In this document: positions 18,682-27,905 of the stretch, piece by piece | Numbering within the stretch: position 1 is the first letter of the stretch | How the letters are laid out: every line of letters begins with the position of its first letter | From: Chloroflexota bacterium | GTDB lineage: Bacteria > Chloroflexota > Anaerolineae > Anaerolineales > Anaerolineaceae | Reading direction: 5' to 3' | Length of the DNA stretch: 64,000 bases | Assembly: GCA_004347695.1 (NCBI GenBank) | Contig: SLTK01000007.1 | Location: 1-64,000 of the forward strand | Program-made: the position numbers and the translations under genes | The notes under the pieces: generated by a model | What the model was told of the DNA's origin: nothing | Database searches by the model: none | What the model saw: the letters and a program-made list of their open reading frames with translations, nothing else

Positions 18682-19968
18682 GTGTCTCTCCCCTGCAACC
18701 TGACCCAACCGCAAGAAAACGAATACCTCAACTGCATTCGCTGCGGCTTATGCCTGGCAGTCTGCCCGACGTACCGAGTGTACAAAAATGAGACTGCCTC
18801 CCCACGCGGGCGGGTTGCTTTGGCGCGCAAAAGCCTGGCAGGCGAACTGGAATTGACCCCCAACCTGGTCGAGCAAATGTATGCCTGCCTGGATTGCCTG
18901 GCTTGCAATGACATTTGCCCGGTTGGCATTCGCCCGGCTGACCTGGCGCTCGAAATGCGTCACGTGCAGGAACAAATCCGTCCGTCAGGCTGGAAGGACA
19001 CCCTGTTTGGTGAATTGATCGCCAAACCCGGCCGGATGGAAGCCGCTACCCTGCCGCTGCGAATATATCAGCGCAGCGGCCTGCGCCGCCTGGTATATAC
19101 ACTCCACCTTCGGCGATTACTGCCTGCCAGGCTGCGCGACCTGGAAAATATGCTGCCCCATCTTCCACGGCGCCCGCTGCGCCGGGTGCTGCCGGAAGTT
19201 ACCAAAGCCCGTGGCGAAAGCCGCTACCAGGTCGGTTTTTTCCTTGGTTGCGCGCAGAGCCTGTTGTTCGCTAATGAATCGGCTGCCACGGTGCGGGTTT
19301 TAGCCCGTAACGGCTGTACGGTGGTCACACCAAAGGACACAGTTTGCTGCGGCATGCCGGCGGCTGGCTACGGTCGCATGGATCTGGCCAAAGCTCACGC
19401 GCGTTTCAATATTGCATTGTTCGAGAAGACCGCGACCGACGTCATCGTTACCGATTGCGCGACCTGCGGCTCGAAACTCAAGGATTACGGGCAAATGCTG
19501 GCGGACGAATCGGAATGGGCTGAACGGGCAGCCGCTTTCAGCGCCAAAGTCCGCGACATTAGTGAGTTTTTGATGTCCATTCCATTGGAAAAACCTGCCG
19601 GCCGGATCGAGGCGCGCGTCACCTACCATGACCCCTGTCACCTGCGCCGCGCCCAGAAGGTATGGCAGCAGCCGCGCGCTTTGATGCAGCTCATTGACGG
19701 CATTGACTTCGTCGAACTGCCCGAATCGGACTGGTGTTGCGGTTCGGCCGGCAGCCAGTTGATCACCCACTACGAGACCTCGCTGGCGGTGCTGGAGCGC
19801 AAAATGGATAACCTGAAAAGCACCGGCGCAGAGATGGTCGCTTCCGGCTGCCCGGGCTGCCAGATGCAGTTGACCACCGGCGTCAAGCGCCGCCAGATGG
19901 ATGTGAAAGTGGTTCACCCGATCGTATTGCTCGACCAGGCCTACGCCCGTGAAGAGAACCCCCAATGA
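18682..19968 (+). CDS. Glycolate oxidase iron-sulfur subunit-like (GlcF)
   Basis: 428 residues, GTG start. Two 4Fe-4S motifs are seen at the N-terminus (CIRCGLCLAVCP and CLDCLACNDICP) and two CCG-type cysteine-rich domains follow (CCGMPAAGYG, CCGSAGSQ). These proteins pass electrons from a FAD subunit to quinones at the membrane. Its stop overlaps the GlcD-like start by 4 bp. In this locus it may oxidise a hydroxy acid derived from inositol, with glycolate or lactate as alternatives. Confidence 0.8.
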   Translation: MSLPCNLTQPQENEYLNCIRCGLCLAVCPTYRVYKNETASPRGRVALARKSLAGELELTPNLVEQMYACLDCLACNDICPVGIRPADLALEMRHVQEQIRPSGWKDTLFGELIAKPGRMEAATLPLRIYQRSGLRRLVYTLHLRRLLPARLRDLENMLPHLPRRPLRRVLPEVTKARGESRYQVGFFLGCAQSLLFANESAATVRVLARNGCTVVTPKDTVCCGMPAAGYGRMDLAKAHARFNIALFEKTATDVIVTDCATCGSKLKDYGQMLADESEWAERAAAFSAKVRDISEFLMSIPLEKPAGRIEARVTYHDPCHLRRAQKVWQQPRALMQLIDGIDFVELPESDWCCGSAGSQLITHYETSLAVLERKMDNLKSTGAEMVASGCPGCQMQLTTGVKRRQMDVKVVHPIVLLDQAYAREENPQ

Positions 19969-21344
19969 ACTCAACGCTGATTATCGAACTCATCAAAATC
20001 ATTGGTAAAGATGGCGTGCTGACCTCGCCGGAAGACCTGGCGGTTTACAGCTACGACAGCACGTTCGAGGAACACCACCCGGATGTGGTGGTTTTACCCA
20101 CCAGCACCGAACAGGTCAGCCAGGTTGTTAAACTGGCTGCGCGGGAACAGATTCCCGTGGTCACCCGTGGCATGGCGTCCGGACTGGCAGCCGCCTCGGT
20201 CCCCTTTAGCGGCGGTATTGTGTTGTGTCTGACGCGCATGGACCGTCTGCTGGAACTGGACGAAGAAAACGCCGTCGTTCACGTTGAAGCCGGCATCATC
20301 ACCGCCAATTTGCAAGCGGAGGTCGAAAAGAAGAGTTTGTTCTACCCGCCCGACCCGTCCAGCATCCGCCATTCCACCATCGGCGGCAACATTGCCTGCA
20401 ACGCCGGCGGCCCGCGCTGCCTGAAATACGGCGTCACCGGGGATTACGTGCTGGGTTTGACCGTCGTCCTGGCGGACGGCCAGGTTATCCATACCGGCGG
20501 CAAAGTGATCAAGGACGTAGTGGGATATGACCTGACCGCCCTGTTCACCGGGTCTGAGGGCACGCTGGGCGTGATCACCGAAGCGTTGCTGCGCCTGATA
20601 ACCAGGCCTAAATTTGCCCGCACTGCACTGGTGGAATTCAATTCCATTGAGGATGCCTCTCAGACGGTCAATGCCATTCTCACGGCCGGCATTGTGCCCG
20701 CCACACTGGAATTGATGGATCACACCGCCATTTCCTGCATCGAAGAAGCCATGCACCTTGGCCTGCCGTTGGACGTGGAAGCTATTCTGCTGGTCGAGAC
20801 GGACGGCCAGGAGGAGACCGGGGTTACCCACGACATCGAGACGGCAGCCGAGATTTGCACCCGCCACGGAGCGCGCAAAGTCACAGTTGCCAGAGATGAA
20901 AGCGAACGCCAGGGGTTGTGGAAAGCCCGCCGCTCGGTTGCACCCGCGCTGGCGCGTCTGGCGCCTAACAAACTGGGTGAGGACATTACCGTGCCGCGTT
21001 CCGCCATCCCGGAAGCCGTGCGGCGATTGAAACAAATTAGCGCAAAATACGGCCTGCCGATCGTCATTTTTGGTCATGCCGGCGACGGCAACCTGCACCC
21101 CAACATTCTGTTCGATAAGCGCGACCCGCAGCAATGGGCCAAAGTGGAGCAGATGGTCGCGGAGGAATTTGCCATCGCGCTCGATCTGGGCGGCACCCTT
21201 TCCGGCGAACACGGGGTCGGCACCCTTAAACGGCCGTACCTGGAACGCGCCCTGGGTCCGGTCTCCGTTGAAATTCAAAAGCGCATCAAACAGTCGCTTG
21301 ACCCCCAGAACATTCTCAATCCCGGCAAAGTCCTGCCGGACTAA
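19965..21344 (+). CDS. FAD-linked oxidase, GlcD-like
   Basis: 459 residues: PCMH-type FAD-binding domain at the N-terminus (GGNIACNAGGPRCLKYG, about 143-159) and a C-terminal oxidase domain with the FGHAGDGNLHPN motif and SGEHGVG near the end, matching GlcD/D-lactate dehydrogenase. Coupled to the GlcF-like subunit by a 4-bp overlap, so the pair forms a two-component hydroxy-acid oxidase. Substrate inferred only from the inositol context. Confidence 0.85.
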   Translation: MNSTLIIELIKIIGKDGVLTSPEDLAVYSYDSTFEEHHPDVVVLPTSTEQVSQVVKLAAREQIPVVTRGMASGLAAASVPFSGGIVLCLTRMDRLLELDEENAVVHVEAGIITANLQAEVEKKSLFYPPDPSSIRHSTIGGNIACNAGGPRCLKYGVTGDYVLGLTVVLADGQVIHTGGKVIKDVVGYDLTALFTGSEGTLGVITEALLRLITRPKFARTALVEFNSIEDASQTVNAILTAGIVPATLELMDHTAISCIEEAMHLGLPLDVEAILLVETDGQEETGVTHDIETAAEICTRHGARKVTVARDESERQGLWKARRSVAPALARLAPNKLGEDITVPRSAIPEAVRRLKQISAKYGLPIVIFGHAGDGNLHPNILFDKRDPQQWAKVEQMVAEEFAIALDLGGTLSGEHGVGTLKRPYLERALGPVSVEIQKRIKQSLDPQNILNPGKVLPD

Positions 21345-21396
21345 TTCATCTTTGCTGTAATCATTACCCATCCAGCATTAAGTGAAGGAGATAAAA

Positions 21397-22521
21397 ATGA
21401 GCGATATCAAAGTACCCAAGGGTTATCTGGCTACCAGCCAACCCGACTTATTCTTCGAGGATAACGGGGTTGGGCGCATGAAAAAGGAAGTCTGGGAGTC
21501 CAGCGACGAACAGATCGATGCGATTCTGGCCGATTACGGTGTTCCATCGCCGGTGGAGTGGGGTAAACCCGGTTCCTACATTCAAACTACCACCCGCTGG
21601 CAGGTGGAAGCCAACCGCAAGAGAAATGACGTGGTCTTTATCCCCGTCGGCTGCACCGAACTGCACGGGCAGCACCTGCCCAGCGCCGCCGATATACTGT
21701 ACGTCAGCGCCATTTGCGAAGGCGTCCGGCGCTTCACTGCCAAACGCGGCGCCCCCGTCAACCTGGCGCTGCCCCCGCTGAATTATGGCGGGCATCCCTA
21801 TCATCACATGGGCATGCCGGGCACAGTCATCGTCCGCGAACACGTGGTGCGCGAGATGATGATCGACGTAATGCTGGGGTTGTGGAACGACGGCTTCCGC
21901 AAGCAGTTGATCGTCAACAACCACGGCCAGCTTTGGATGCTCGAATCGGCCGTGCAGGAGTTTGTCAAACGCTACCAGTTGCCCGGCATCTTCCGCGTCA
22001 TCGACTGGCATCGCGGCGTGCGCGAGTTTTTCCGCCCGGTGGAGCGCGGCGGTCAGATGAGCACCAATTTTGTCCATGCGGACGAGTCGGAAACCTCACT
22101 GAGTCTGCTGCTGCACCCCGAAATGGTGGACATGAACTACGCGGTCGATACCGAGGGCAAGAGCTACCTGCCCGAAGGTCACTTCGACAAATCGGTTGAC
22201 CCGTTCGGGCGTCCCAGCCGCTGGTCGGAAGGTGAAGGCCACTTCGCCATCGAAATCGCCGCCACCCCGGAAGGCGTGGTCGGCAAGGCGAAATCCGGCA
22301 CCGCTCAGAAGGGCAAGCGCCCCATGGCTGCCATCCTGAAATACCTGACGCTGTGGCACGATGACGTTCTGGAAGCCTTTCCGGCGGGCAAAGTGCCGCC
22401 GGTGGAAGAGGTCACGCTGCGCACCGAGAAAGAAATGGAACCTTATTTGCGCGAGCCGCTCAGCCCGGGCTGGAAGCCGGTTTACGGCATCCCGCGCATC
22501 GGTCAGGGTACGGAAGTCTAA
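21397..22521 (+). CDS. Creatininase-family hydrolase, IolN-like (diketo-inositol hydrolase)
   Basis: 374 residues. Start set at ATG 21397, 6 bp after AAGGAG; a GTG at 21382 overlaps that site. Creatininase-fold metal motifs are visible: GCTELHGQHLPSAADI near residue 85 and INLA-type core, NNHG about 170. In Thermotoga maritima a creatininase-family enzyme (IolN, TM0413) opens the ring of 3-dehydro-scyllo-inosose to 5-keto-L-gluconate, and it sits beside IolM. The same pairing here (35 bp to the next gene) makes IolN the best call. Confidence 0.7.
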   Translation: MSDIKVPKGYLATSQPDLFFEDNGVGRMKKEVWESSDEQIDAILADYGVPSPVEWGKPGSYIQTTTRWQVEANRKRNDVVFIPVGCTELHGQHLPSAADILYVSAICEGVRRFTAKRGAPVNLALPPLNYGGHPYHHMGMPGTVIVREHVVREMMIDVMLGLWNDGFRKQLIVNNHGQLWMLESAVQEFVKRYQLPGIFRVIDWHRGVREFFRPVERGGQMSTNFVHADESETSLSLLLHPEMVDMNYAVDTEGKSYLPEGHFDKSVDPFGRPSRWSEGEGHFAIEIAATPEGVVGKAKSGTAQKGKRPMAAILKYLTLWHDDVLEAFPAGKVPPVEEVTLRTEKEMEPYLREPLSPGWKPVYGIPRIGQGTEV

Positions 22522-22556
22522 CTTTTTCTGCTGATTTGCACGGAAGGAGCATGTCT

Positions 22557-23753
22557 ATGAAAGGCAAAATGGAAGGCGTTACCCTGGTCGCTGATTGGGA
22601 TCCAAAACCGGGATTTAAGCTGGGTAAAAAGGATATCGAAGGGCGCCAGACGTATCTTGGCAGTCTGGTGTGGCGCAATCCGCGCTTCGAGATCCGTGAA
22701 TATGACATCCCCACCCCTGGCGACGATGAAGTCCTGCTGGAGGTTAAAGCCTGCGGGATTTGCGGCTCCGACGTACACATGGCGCAGGCGGATAAGGACG
22801 GCTACATCTTCTATCCGGGTTTGACCGGGTTTCCAAGCATCCTCGGGCATGAACTCTCGGGCGTGGTGGTCGAGGCCGGCAAGAAGGCACTCAACAAGGT
22901 GACCAACAAACCGTTCAAAGGCGGCGAGGCGGTCACCACTGAGGAGATGTTGTGGTGCGGCAACTGCAAACCCTGCGCGGACGGCTACCCCAACCACTGC
23001 GAGCGCCTGGATGAGATTGGTTTCAACGTCAACGGGGCGTACACCAAATATCTGGTCGTTCCGGCCCGAACGTTGTGGAGTCTCGATCCACTGCGCGCCA
23101 TCTATAAAGATGAAAAAGATATCTTCATCGCCGGCAGCATCGTCGAACCAACTTCGGTAGCCTACAACGCAGTCATCGAGCGCGGCGGCGGTATTCGTCC
23201 CGGCGACCGGGTGGTAGTCCTGGGCGGCGGACCGGTTGGGTTGGCGGCCTGTGCCATTCTCAAACATGCCGGCGCTTCAAAGGTCATCATCTCCGAGACC
23301 CAGGATAACCGCGCTCAAATGGCTTTGAGTCTGGGCGCGGATTACCACATCAACCCGCTAAAGGAAGATTTTGCTGACCGGGTGTTGGAAATCACCAATG
23401 GTATGGGCGCCGATCTGTTCATGGAAGCCACCGGCCTGCCTGAGACCGTTTACCCGGGCATCGAACGGGTCATCTGGGAAGGCCGTACGCTCAATAGCCG
23501 GGTGGTCGTCACCGCGCGGGCCGAAGCCAAAATGCCGGTGACCGGTGAAGTGCTGCAGGTGCGCCGGGCGCAAATCATCGGCGCCCAGGGGCATTCCGGA
23601 CACGGCACCTTCCCGCGGGTTATCGAATGCATGGCGGACGGCATGGACATGACTAAAATGAGCACCAAGAAGATCAGCCTGCATGAACTGCCGGAAAATG
23701 TCATCAAACTACAGACCGACCGGTCTGAAGCCAAGATCACCTATATTGCATAA
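22557..23753 (+). CDS. Scyllo-inosose 3-dehydrogenase, IolM-like
   Basis: 398 residues, Zn-dependent MDR dehydrogenase with a longer N-terminus than usual. Catalytic zinc: CGICGSD and GHELSG; structural zinc: CGNCKPCADGYPNHC; Rossmann GGGPVG near residue 225. ATG 22557 is 7 bp after AAGGAG; an ATG at 22551 is too close. Length and the N-terminal extension fit TM0412 (IolM), which oxidises scyllo-inosose to a diketo-inositol. Directly follows the IolN-like gene. Confidence 0.7.
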   Translation: MKGKMEGVTLVADWDPKPGFKLGKKDIEGRQTYLGSLVWRNPRFEIREYDIPTPGDDEVLLEVKACGICGSDVHMAQADKDGYIFYPGLTGFPSILGHELSGVVVEAGKKALNKVTNKPFKGGEAVTTEEMLWCGNCKPCADGYPNHCERLDEIGFNVNGAYTKYLVVPARTLWSLDPLRAIYKDEKDIFIAGSIVEPTSVAYNAVIERGGGIRPGDRVVVLGGGPVGLAACAILKHAGASKVIISETQDNRAQMALSLGADYHINPLKEDFADRVLEITNGMGADLFMEATGLPETVYPGIERVIWEGRTLNSRVVVTARAEAKMPVTGEVLQVRRAQIIGAQGHSGHGTFPRVIECMADGMDMTKMSTKKISLHELPENVIKLQTDRSEAKITYIA

Positions 23754-23771
23754 TTCCTATCGGCCAGAAAA

Positions 23772-23800
23772 GGGGTCAGGCGCAGGATTGGCCTGACCCC
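23772..23800 (+). terminator. Intercistronic hairpin between iolM-like and iolO-like genes
   Basis: 10-bp perfect stem GGGGTCAGGC / GCCTGACCCC with a nine-base loop and no T-run. It may stabilise the upstream mRNA or reduce read-through into the epimerase gene rather than end transcription fully. Confidence 0.55.
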
Positions 23801-23818
23801 GTCAGCCGGAAAAATGCC

Positions 23819-24625
23819 ATGAACCTTTCGATCGTCCTCTCCACTCAGCAAACCCAATTCCAGGCGGCGACGCTTTCGGGCGCGCTCGAGACCAATCTTG
23901 CAAAGGTGGCCGATTTGGGCTATCAGGGCGTCGAACTGGCCATCCGCGACCCAAAGTTGGTGGACCTGGACGTACTGGCTGCGCTAACTAAAAAATACGG
24001 CTTGCGCGTACCGGCCATCGGCACCGGACAGGCCTGGGGCGAAGAGGGATTGTCCTTCACCGATCCCGATCCGGCCGTGCGCCAGGCGGCCATTGCGCGC
24101 ATTCAATGCCACATTCCCCTCGCCAAGCATTTTGGGGCAGTGATTATTATCGGGCTGGTGCGCGGGATTATAAAACCCGGTATCGACCCGGCGCAAGCCA
24201 TGACCTGGCTGATCGAGGCGCTGCAGGCCTGCAGCCGGGCGGCAGCCCCCCACAGTGTGCGGCTGGCGCTGGAACCCATCAACCGTTATGAGACCACCCT
24301 GATCAACACAGCCGCGCAGGGATTGGCGCTTATCGAGCACGTCGGCGCGGACAATTTTGGCTTGCTGCTCGACACTTTCCACATGAACATCGAAGAACCG
24401 CAAATCGAAGCCAGTATTGCTGCCTGCGGCGCGCGCATCTTCCACTTCCATGTGGCCGACTCGAACCGCTGGTATCCCGGCGCCGGTCATCTCAATTTCC
24501 CCTCCATTCTGGAACAACTGAGCACAACCGGGTACCAGGGTTTCGTGTCCGGAGAATTTCTACCGCAACCCGATGCGGATACGGCTGCCCGTAAAGCTAT
24601 TTTGAATTTGAAATCATACGTATAA
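23819..24625 (+). CDS. 5-keto-L-gluconate epimerase, IolO-like
   Basis: 268 residues of the xylose-isomerase-like TIM-barrel family. Metal ligands in LALEPINRYE (Glu), LLLDTFHMNIEE (Asp, His), FHFHVADSNRW (His) and FVSGEFLP (Glu) match the tagatose-3-epimerase branch that includes TM0416 (IolO). IolO converts 5-keto-L-gluconate to D-tagaturonate. Its position behind IolN- and IolM-like genes supports this; a generic sugar epimerase is the alternative. Confidence 0.7.
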   Translation: MNLSIVLSTQQTQFQAATLSGALETNLAKVADLGYQGVELAIRDPKLVDLDVLAALTKKYGLRVPAIGTGQAWGEEGLSFTDPDPAVRQAAIARIQCHIPLAKHFGAVIIIGLVRGIIKPGIDPAQAMTWLIEALQACSRAAAPHSVRLALEPINRYETTLINTAAQGLALIEHVGADNFGLLLDTFHMNIEEPQIEASIAACGARIFHFHVADSNRWYPGAGHLNFPSILEQLSTTGYQGFVSGEFLPQPDADTAARKAILNLKSYV

Positions 24626-24707
24626 AATGGTTACAATCGAATTTGGGATTGTCTTGAACCACGGTTCACACCGCTAATGGATGCCATTCGCTGGAGTCAG
24701 GGAAATC

Positions 24708-26333
24708 ATGTATGAGATTCAAGCAAAGGCCGTCCCGCTCGTAAACCTCAGCCAGGTCAGGTGCATATCTGGCTTCGATGCGATCCGGGCAGCTTACCCG
24801 GATTACCTCACCGACGAGTCGCGGTTGACCGCCGCCTCCTTCGATTACCTGTTCTTCCCTAAGAACGAGGGAGAACTGGCCGCTGTGCTGCGCGATCTGA
24901 ATGAGCGTAGAATCCCCGTTACCATCGCCGGCGCACGTTCCGGCCTGGTCGGCGGCAGCGTACCCCCGGCTGGCGCTTTGATTTCAATGGAGCTGTTCAC
25001 CCAGATCGAAGCAGTTCGCTTCGACCCGCGCCTGGACGAATGGCAGGTCAGCGCGCAAGCCGGCGTCAGCCTGCTCGACCTGGAAAACTTTTTAGCCTCC
25101 CGCCAGATTCCCGGGCTGGACAATGCCCCGGAATCAGTCCAGCCTGAGTTGACCCGCTTCAAACTCGATCCTGCGGATTATTTTTACCCGCCCGACCCCA
25201 CTGAAACGACGGCTTCCCTGGGCGGAACGGTCGCCACCAACGCATCTGGTGCGCGAACCTACCGTTACGGTCCCACCCGCGCCTGGATTCGCGGATTACG
25301 GGTGTTTTTGGCAAATGGCGATTACCTGGACATTCCGCGCGGCAAGTATTTTGCCTCTCCTTCCGGGACATTCACGATTTTTTCCGCAACCGGAAAAAGC
25401 CGTTCCTTTAACATTCCTGCTTATTCGCTGCCTTCCACCAAAAATGCCGCCGGGTTTTTCACCGCGCCGCAAATGGACCTGATCGATCTGTTCATTGGCT
25501 CGGAAGGCGTGCTGGGAGTGATTACCAGGGTGGAAGTTGCGCTGCTCGAACGCAAAAATAAAATCGCCATGATCCAATTCCTGGATTCAGATGACCAGGC
25601 AATTCAATTGACTCAGGCTTTGCGCTCAGATTCCCGCCTGGCCCTGGATTACCTGGAGTTTTATTCCGAAAATACGCTTCGATTGCTGCGCGAACGGCAA
25701 AATAGACCGGGTTTTCCCGCCGGGATTCCACCCATCGCGCCGGATGCCGGCTCGGCGCTCTTTTTCGAAATGGACTACGACCCGGATATGGATGAGTTCG
25801 ATATCGGTGTGTTGGAAGAGACGATATCAAGCTGCGGCGCGGATATGGCCAACTCATGGGCGGCAACAGACGAGCGCGACATGGACAGTTTCAAACGGCT
25901 GCGCCATCTGGTGCCCGAAACCATCAACAGCATCATCGCCGAACGCAAACGCCGGTACCCGGAGCTGCATAAGCTGGGTACCGATCTGGCTGTACCGGAT
26001 CAGTTTTTGCCGGAAATATGGGATTTTTACAAAAGCAAATGCGATGCGGCGCATTTTGAATGGGTTGCCTTCGGGCATATTGGCAACAACCATATTCACG
26101 TCAATATCCTCCCGCGCGACATGCAGGAGTTAAAATCTGCCCTCGAATTGTTCGAGGTTTTTGCCCGACGGGCAGTTGAACTGGGCGGCTCTGTCTCGGC
26201 GGAGCATGGCATTGGGAAGATCAAGGCAAAATTCCTGCAGTTGATGTATACCCCCGCACAGATCAATCAAATGCGACAGGTGAAGCTTGCCCTTGATCCA
26301 AATGCGATTTTGAACCCGGGTGTGCTATTGTAG
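24708..26333 (+). CDS. FAD-binding oxidase of the GlcD/D-lactate dehydrogenase type
   Basis: 541 residues. PCMH FAD domain at the N-terminus (RSGLVGGSVPPAG, LGGTVATNASGARTYRYG) and C-terminal part with FGHIGNNHIHVN and SAEHGIG. Longer than the GlcD-like gene at 19965 because of extra segments around residues 200-240. Start ATG 24708 is preceded by AGGGAAA. A second hydroxy-acid oxidase in the same locus, probably for another 2-hydroxy acid. The TAG stop lies inside the left arm of a repeat element. Confidence 0.8.
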   Translation: MYEIQAKAVPLVNLSQVRCISGFDAIRAAYPDYLTDESRLTAASFDYLFFPKNEGELAAVLRDLNERRIPVTIAGARSGLVGGSVPPAGALISMELFTQIEAVRFDPRLDEWQVSAQAGVSLLDLENFLASRQIPGLDNAPESVQPELTRFKLDPADYFYPPDPTETTASLGGTVATNASGARTYRYGPTRAWIRGLRVFLANGDYLDIPRGKYFASPSGTFTIFSATGKSRSFNIPAYSLPSTKNAAGFFTAPQMDLIDLFIGSEGVLGVITRVEVALLERKNKIAMIQFLDSDDQAIQLTQALRSDSRLALDYLEFYSENTLRLLRERQNRPGFPAGIPPIAPDAGSALFFEMDYDPDMDEFDIGVLEETISSCGADMANSWAATDERDMDSFKRLRHLVPETINSIIAERKRRYPELHKLGTDLAVPDQFLPEIWDFYKSKCDAAHFEWVAFGHIGNNHIHVNILPRDMQELKSALELFEVFARRAVELGGSVSAEHGIGKIKAKFLQLMYTPAQINQMRQVKLALDPNAILNPGVLL

Positions 26334-26479
26334 GTTGGGTTGAGGGACGATGAAATTTTGTGTGTCAGAATATGACACTTGCAGTCCCGAAACCCAACAC
26401 CTCATACGTATCGATTGTTGGGTTTCGCTTACGATATTTATCAATCGCCCGAATTTCCGACACGCTCAACCCAACCTAC
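26330..26479. repeat. 150-bp palindromic element, copy 1
   Basis: Perfect 15-bp terminal inverted repeats GTAGGTTGGGTTGAG (26330-26344) and its complement (26465-26479) enclose a second perfect 12-bp inverted pair CGAAACCCAACA (26388-26399) / TGTTGGGTTTCG (26416-26427). No coding capacity. It looks like a MITE or REP-type element. The left arm supplies the stop codon of the upstream oxidase. Confidence 0.75.
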
Positions 26480-26509
26480 GAAATTCTTCTGGCGCGTCAC
26501 TACGGCCAT

Positions 26510-26549
26510 TTACCCCTTCACCGCTCCAGCCAGCATGCCGCGTATAAAG
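26510..26549. repeat. 40-bp duplicate of the 3' end of the sugar permease gene (copy A)
   Basis: Matches 26721-26760 with two mismatches in the last seven bases (33 bp perfect). It is in direct orientation, 211 bp from the original, and contains the permease stop codon and last codons. Confidence 0.85.
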
Positions 26550-26555
26550 TTTTTT

Positions 26556-26707
26556 GTAGGTTGGATTGAGGGCGTGCAAATTAAATAATTGACTAAAACG
26601 ATGATAGCCCTCAATCCAACGCCCGATAGAAATGCGGAATGTCAGATATCGGGGTGCATAAATACTTATCAGTGAACTAACCGCCACCACCCCTCAATCC
26701 GACTTAC
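26556..26707. repeat. 152-bp palindromic element, copy 2
   Basis: Terminal inverted repeats GTAGGTTGGATTGAG (26556-26570) and 26693-26707 differ at two of fifteen positions and resemble copy 1, while the interior has diverged. It lies exactly between the two copies of the 40-bp permease-end duplication, as if that duplication arose when the element inserted. Confidence 0.65.
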
Positions 26708-26720
26708 GGTATGACTAAGC

Positions 26721-27905
26721 TTACCCCTTCACCGCTCCAGCCAGCATGCCGCGCACAAAGTAACGCTGCAGGCTGAAGAACACGAGCATCGGCAGCAGCA
26801 TGGAGAGGAATGCCGCGGCCGTCAATAAATGCCAGCCGGCGCCGAGTGAGGAGACCATATTCGCAATTTGATAAGTCACCACCGGCGTTGTGCTGCCAAG
26901 GAACACCAGCGCAACCAGCAAATCATTCCATACCCAGAGAAACTGGAAAATTCCCAGCGAGGCGATTGCGGGAAGCGCCAGTGGGATCGCCAGCCGATAA
27001 AATGCTGTCCAGTGAGACGCGCCGTCCAGGTAAGCCGATTCGAACAGATCGCGCGGTAATGTCCCCAGGAAGTTGCGCATCAGATAAATGGCATAAGGCA
27101 TACCAAAGCCGGTATGAAACAACCAGACGCCAAGGAAAGTGCCGTTCAGCCCCATCTGAGCATAAACCCGTGAGATTGGAACCATGGTCATTTGCAAGGG
27201 CACAACCTGGAGCCCTACCAGGACGGCAAAGAGGAGCATGCGCCCTTTGAAATCGAGCCAGGCGAAGGCATAACCCGCCAGCGCCGCCAGGAGAATAGGC
27301 AAAAAGGTCGCCGGAATCGTCACCAGCAGGCTGTTGACAAATGCGCGGCCCATTCCCCGCGGGTTAAGCACATCCGATAAATTACAGCGCAAATCCGTCG
27401 AAGCCGTGCCCGCAGCGCAGTCCTCGGTATAAGTGCGTGTGCCGCGGTAACCGACCAGGGCGTCGATATAGTTGCTCAGGGTAAACCGGGGTTGCTTTTG
27501 CACGCCGGAAATATCGTTCAGGTGGACCACAATACTTGCGGCTGATTGGGAACTCGGAATTTCCTGGGTTCCCATATGCGGCTGGCCTTTATATTCGCTC
27601 TTAAGCGACGCCAAAAGTAAAACAGACCGGTTGAACTGCTTTATCAGATCAGGATTGGTCAAATCTGCGGCAGCAATTAATTTACCATCAGCACCGTGGC
27701 AGGATGCGCAATTTTGAACGTATTCTTGCGAACCGGGAGGCCTATTTAACACCGTCCACCATCCGGAGCTTTGAATGGCTTGAAGTGGCCGCAGAGAAGT
27801 GATCAACAACCCGAAGGTCGGCAGCACCCAGATTAAAACCATAAGCAGGATGACCAGGTTTTTGGGGAGGCGGGCAAAAAAAGCGTTGATTTTTTGTCGG
27901 TTCAT
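26721..27905 (-). CDS. Carbohydrate ABC permease (MalG type) with an inserted cytochrome-c-like domain
   Basis: 394 residues, about 110 longer than usual MalG-type permeases. TM1 is at about 17-36; then, where a short periplasmic loop is expected, a domain of about 56-136 carries NCASCHGADGK (haem-c motif Cys66, Cys69, His70) and a possible axial Met111 in PHMGTQ. A second pair of cysteines (163, 174) follows. From about 187 the normal permease core resumes, with the EAA loop ESAYLDGASHWTAFYRL that contacts the ATPase. The stop of the upstream permease overlaps its start by 4 bp. The import function is standard; the haem domain is the surprise. No ATP-binding subunit gene is in the window. 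Confidence 0.8.
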   Translation of the reverse strand: MNRQKINAFFARLPKNLVILLMVLIWVLPTFGLLITSLRPLQAIQSSGWWTVLNRPPGSQEYVQNCASCHGADGKLIAAADLTNPDLIKQFNRSVLLLASLKSEYKGQPHMGTQEIPSSQSAASIVVHLNDISGVQKQPRFTLSNYIDALVGYRGTRTYTEDCAAGTASTDLRCNLSDVLNPRGMGRAFVNSLLVTIPATFLPILLAALAGYAFAWLDFKGRMLLFAVLVGLQVVPLQMTMVPISRVYAQMGLNGTFLGVWLFHTGFGMPYAIYLMRNFLGTLPRDLFESAYLDGASHWTAFYRLAIPLALPAIASLGIFQFLWVWNDLLVALVFLGSTTPVVTYQIANMVSSLGAGWHLLTAAAFLSMLLPMLVFFSLQRYFVRGMLAGAVKG

